From assembly GCA_045578425.1 (NCBI GenBank), contig JAZNKF010000035.1:1-6423 (forward strand): a DNA stretch of 6,423 nucleotides. Direction: 5' to 3'. The notes under the pieces were generated by a model, which made no database searches, was not told where the DNA came from, and saw only the letters and a program-made list of their open reading frames with translations. Source of the stretch: RGIG3009 sp045578425. Lineage in GTDB: Bacteria; Bacillota; Clostridia; Oscillospirales; Acutalibacteraceae. Position 1 is the stretch's first letter. Every line of letters begins with the position of its first letter. Positions 4,124 through 6,423 of the stretch are shown here, one piece after another. The translations under genes and the position numbers were made by a program.

Positions 4124-6423
4124 AAAAAGTATTATCAATAGTTTTAACAATTGCGTTGATGCTTTCAATCGCGCCTGTAGGGTTGTTTAGTGTAACCGCA
4201 AGTGCAGAAACCACGATTGTGAACGTTTATGACGCACAAACATTGGAGACGGCATTGGAAACCACTGATGCGGATATTGTTTTGTGGAATTATATTACAT
4301 ATAGCGGCTCCGTAGAGGTTCGGTGTCATTCCATTGATTTGAATGGTTACAAATTGGTGTATGACAGCCAAATGAAATTGGCTTCAGAAAACACAGAATT
4401 TGTCATTTTGGATAGTTTGTATAGCGAAGACGCAGAAAACACCGGGAAATTGGAAGTAAACAAGGGCATCTATGGATCATCTGTCACCCTCCGAATTGAA
4501 AGCGGCGTCGTCACCGTAAAAGGTGACGACGGAGAAAATGGGTGCTACGGAGGACGTGGTGGTACAATGGGAGACGAATACAACACCGCCGGCAGAGGCG
4601 GCATCGGCGACACCGGTGACGACGGTGGTGATAGCGTTGTTGCCGACAGTGTGGACATCTCCGGTGGCTCTATAGAGATTACCGGTGGCACCGGTGGCAC
4701 CGGTGGTACCGGTGGTGCCGGTGGTGCTGGTAACTATTCCTTTAATAATGGTGGCAAAGGCGGTAACGGCGGTAACGGTGGCAACGGTGGTGTCGGTATT
4801 GCTGCTGACAGGATAACCATATCCGGCGGTACGATAAACGTTACCGGCGGCGAAGGCGGTAGAGGCGGTAGAGGCGGCGAAGGCGGTAGAGGCTACAACA
4901 ACGGCAACGACGGCAATAACGGATTAAGTGGTTTCGGTGGTATTCCCGCCGCTGGCATCGCGGCTGCGACTGTTGAGATATCTGGCGGTACGATAAACGT
5001 TACGGGTGGCAGGGGCCCTGGCAGCGGCCCTGACGGTAATGGCATCAACGGCGGTGTTGGCGTTGCCGCGGATACCATTGTTATCAATGACGGGCAATTA
5101 TCAACTTTCGGCGGAAAGGCAGTGAACACCTTTGACGGAGGCGGTGCCGGTATCCACGGCGACCTGACTGTTAACGGCGGTTCTGTTTATGCGTACGGTG
5201 GTTATAACAGCGCCGGTATCGGCGGCTCCGGTAATTTAGCCGAAAAAAATGGTTCAAATGTTAAGATAACGGGTGGATATGTATATGCACAGGGCAGTGG
5301 TTCCGGCTTTGATATCGGCGGCGGTTATTATAACGGTGTCGGCACACCCGGCACACTGGAAGTGACCGGTGGTACGCTTGAGTTTGCAACCTATGGACGA
5401 GCAACCAATGTTTCTTTACCGGTGTTTAAGAATTGCACTGTAACAGGTGAAGGTGCCTATCAACATGAAGGCACTTATAATGCTGACGGAAAGTTTACAG
5501 TTACTGTAGATGATATAAATATTGATCCTACAGCTTACGTTGGTTACGATACAGTTGCCGTGGTAGCTAATGTGAGTATTTCTCGTTCTACAAATATCAC
5601 TACTCCAAAGTTAAAAGGCTATATTTCTTACAAACTTGATGGGCGTGAATTTGCAACCGCACCTATTACTAATGCAGTTTCTAATGATGGTGTGATTACT
5701 GCAACTGCATCGACAACGTGGATCGCAGTAGAAGGAGAACATCGTCTGTCGGCAGGGTATGTGCCCGGGGATAATGATATGTATGCATTTGGTGGAACAT
5801 ATTCGGAGTCAGCTGATATTCCGCTACATACACACGAGTGGAACAGTGAATATACGATTGATGTAGAACCTACTTGCACAATTCCCGGTTCAAAATCTAT
5901 ACATTGTGGAATATGTAATGTACAGAAGGATTTTGCTACGGTTGATGCCACGGGACACGATTATGCAAACAATCAATGTCAAAATTGTCAAGAGTTTTTA
6001 CCTTTAATTATTTTCAAGGATTATGACGGAACGGTTTTGAGCAGTGAGTATTACTATTTAGGTGATTCTGTAATCGAGCCTGATGCACCGTCCCGTGAAA
6101 AAGACAACACGTATACGTATGCTTTTGTTGGTTGGGATAAAGAGGTTACGGCTTGTGAAGGCGACACGGTATATACCGCTGTGTACGAACCGACTTTTAG
6201 AGAATACACTGTTATTTTCAAAAATTATGATGGAAGTGAGTTGCTTAGCAATACTTATCATTACGGTGATGCTATTACCGTGCCTTCCGATATTCCGCAA
6301 AAACCGGCCGATTCTCGGTATGAGTACATTTTTGCGGGATGGGATAGCCCTGTTTGTCCCTGTGACGGTAATAAAGTATATACCGCCGTGTTCACTACGG
6401 ATTTTATAGAGTATACGGTCACC
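4120..6423 (+). CDS. large secreted Gly-rich repeat surface protein, 3' end missing
   Basis: The frame stays open for 768 codons and leaves the window, so the C-terminus and any wall anchor are not seen. A Sec signal peptide (1-29) ends in TASA before Glu30. Residues 30-134 are a mixed beta region. Residues 135-425 are Gly-rich: beta-helix-like repeats of the ISGGTINVTGG type alternate with Gly-Gly-X runs at 189-204, 211-224 and 243-258. An Ig-like region covers about 458-568. A HEW domain with Cys586, 596, 599, 620 and 623 follows (572-627). InlB/Flg_new-like repeats of about 68 residues start at 629 and 696, ending in GWD plus VYTAV, with a third beginning at 765. This architecture suggests an adhesin or cell-surface matrix protein. 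AAAGGGGA lies about 10 bases before the ATG, which overlaps the NTPase stop. Gly codon use (GGT/GGC) makes this part locally GC-rich. Confidence 0.9.
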   Translation, partial: MKKVLSIVLTIALMLSIAPVGLFSVTASAETTIVNVYDAQTLETALETTDADIVLWNYITYSGSVEVRCHSIDLNGYKLVYDSQMKLASENTEFVILDSLYSEDAENTGKLEVNKGIYGSSVTLRIESGVVTVKGDDGENGCYGGRGGTMGDEYNTAGRGGIGDTGDDGGDSVVADSVDISGGSIEITGGTGGTGGTGGAGGAGNYSFNNGGKGGNGGNGGNGGVGIAADRITISGGTINVTGGEGGRGGRGGEGGRGYNNGNDGNNGLSGFGGIPAAGIAAATVEISGGTINVTGGRGPGSGPDGNGINGGVGVAADTIVINDGQLSTFGGKAVNTFDGGGAGIHGDLTVNGGSVYAYGGYNSAGIGGSGNLAEKNGSNVKITGGYVYAQGSGSGFDIGGGYYNGVGTPGTLEVTGGTLEFATYGRATNVSLPVFKNCTVTGEGAYQHEGTYNADGKFTVTVDDINIDPTAYVGYDTVAVVANVSISRSTNITTPKLKGYISYKLDGREFATAPITNAVSNDGVITATASTTWIAVEGEHRLSAGYVPGDNDMYAFGGTYSESADIPLHTHEWNSEYTIDVEPTCTIPGSKSIHCGICNVQKDFATVDATGHDYANNQCQNCQEFLPLIIFKDYDGTVLSSEYYYLGDSVIEPDAPSREKDNTYTYAFVGWDKEVTACEGDTVYTAVYEPTFREYTVIFKNYDGSELLSNTYHYGDAITVPSDIPQKPADSRYEYIFAGWDSPVCPCDGNKVYTAVFTTDFIEYTVT
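4681..4731 (+). repeat. 9-bp tandem repeat coding Gly-Gly-Thr/Ala
   Basis: Five units of the form ACCGGTGGY (the last beginning GCC) and a partial sixth run head to tail inside the surface-protein gene, coding T-G-G then A-G-G. The unit is three codons long, so slippage would lengthen or shorten the Gly-Gly-X run in frame. Confidence 0.85.
4825..5003 (+). repeat. direct repeat of beta-helix coil, period 159 bp
   Basis: GGCGGTACGATAAACGTTAC occurs exactly at 4825-4844 and 4984-5003, 159 bases or 53 codons apart, coding SGGTINVT within the coil. A diverged copy (ISGGSIEITGG) lies 54 codons earlier, near 4657-4689. Each coil is followed by a Gly-rich loop, so the protein grew by duplication of a module of about 53 codons. 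Confidence 0.8.
6004..6423 (+). repeat. InlB/Flg_new-like protein repeats
   Basis: Two full repeats of about 68 codons and the start of a third are seen at protein level: IIFKDYDGTVL...GWDKEV...VYTAVYE, then VIFKNYDGSELL...GWDSPV...VYTAVFT, then EYTVT. Their DNA sequences have diverged. Such repeats are common in Clostridia surface proteins and form small beta-rich spacer domains. Both copies carry Cys residues (677; 746 and 748), which is less usual for the family. Confidence 0.8.

Noticed and set aside
4681..4893. Collagen-like triple helix
   Set aside because: The runs are Gly-Gly-X without the Pro-rich Gly-X-Y pattern of bacterial collagens; polyglycine-II is the better comparison.
4893..5129. 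Pro-rich open frame on the minus strand
   Set aside because: It is the antisense of Gly codons in the surface-protein gene, where GGY becomes Pro-type codons; there is no independent support.
5628..6409. Short open frames on both strands within the surface-protein gene
   Set aside because: All lie in other frames of a continuous, well-supported coding sequence with recognisable domains.

Overview
The window looks like chromosomal DNA of a low-GC Firmicute, probably a gut-type Clostridia (Oscillospirales/Ruminococcaceae-like). This is inferred from sigma-A promoters with consensus or near-consensus hexamers, strong GGAGGTGA-type ribosome binding sites, a clostridial acyl carrier protein, a BspA-like leucine-rich repeat domain and clostridial surface-protein repeats ending in GWD. 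No rRNA, tRNA, insertion sequence or CRISPR array is visible.

Layout. (1) 1-418: a complete acyl carrier protein gene with its own promoter and a bidirectional terminator. (2) 422-2845, minus strand: a tight three-gene operon of a helix-turn-helix protein, a one-pass membrane protein (zinc ribbon, TM segment, Thr-rich repetitive stalk, LRR_5-like outer domain) and a small Ser/Thr-type protein kinase. It is read from a perfect TTGACA-17-TATAAT promoter at 2901-2873. (3) 2887-2999: a divergent intergenic region with several palindromes. (4) 3000-3492: a small helical protein gene (DUF6809-like) converging with a small XRE-type repressor gene. (5) 3493-3661: a divergent control region with a perfect consensus promoter bracketed by copies of a 16-bp operator-like palindrome. 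(6) 3662-6423: a small P-loop NTPase gene whose stop overlaps (ATGA) the start of a large secreted surface-protein gene. That gene has a signal peptide, Gly-Gly-X runs interleaved with beta-helix-like ISGGTINVTGG repeats, an Ig-like region, a Cys-containing HEW domain and InlB/Flg_new-type repeats, and it runs off the right edge.

How the genes may work together. The minus-strand trio reads as a split receptor-kinase cassette: a membrane sensor with an extracellular stalk and LRR head, a separate cytosolic kinase with unusual catalytic motifs, and a DNA-binding protein as a possible output. The right half reads as a repressor-controlled switch: the XRE protein probably binds the repeated palindromes to control its own gene and the NTPase/surface-protein pair. 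The pairing of a cytosolic nucleotide-binding protein with a Gly-rich exported protein, and the three-gene kinase cassette, are the two parts most likely to be little described. Their functions here are inference.
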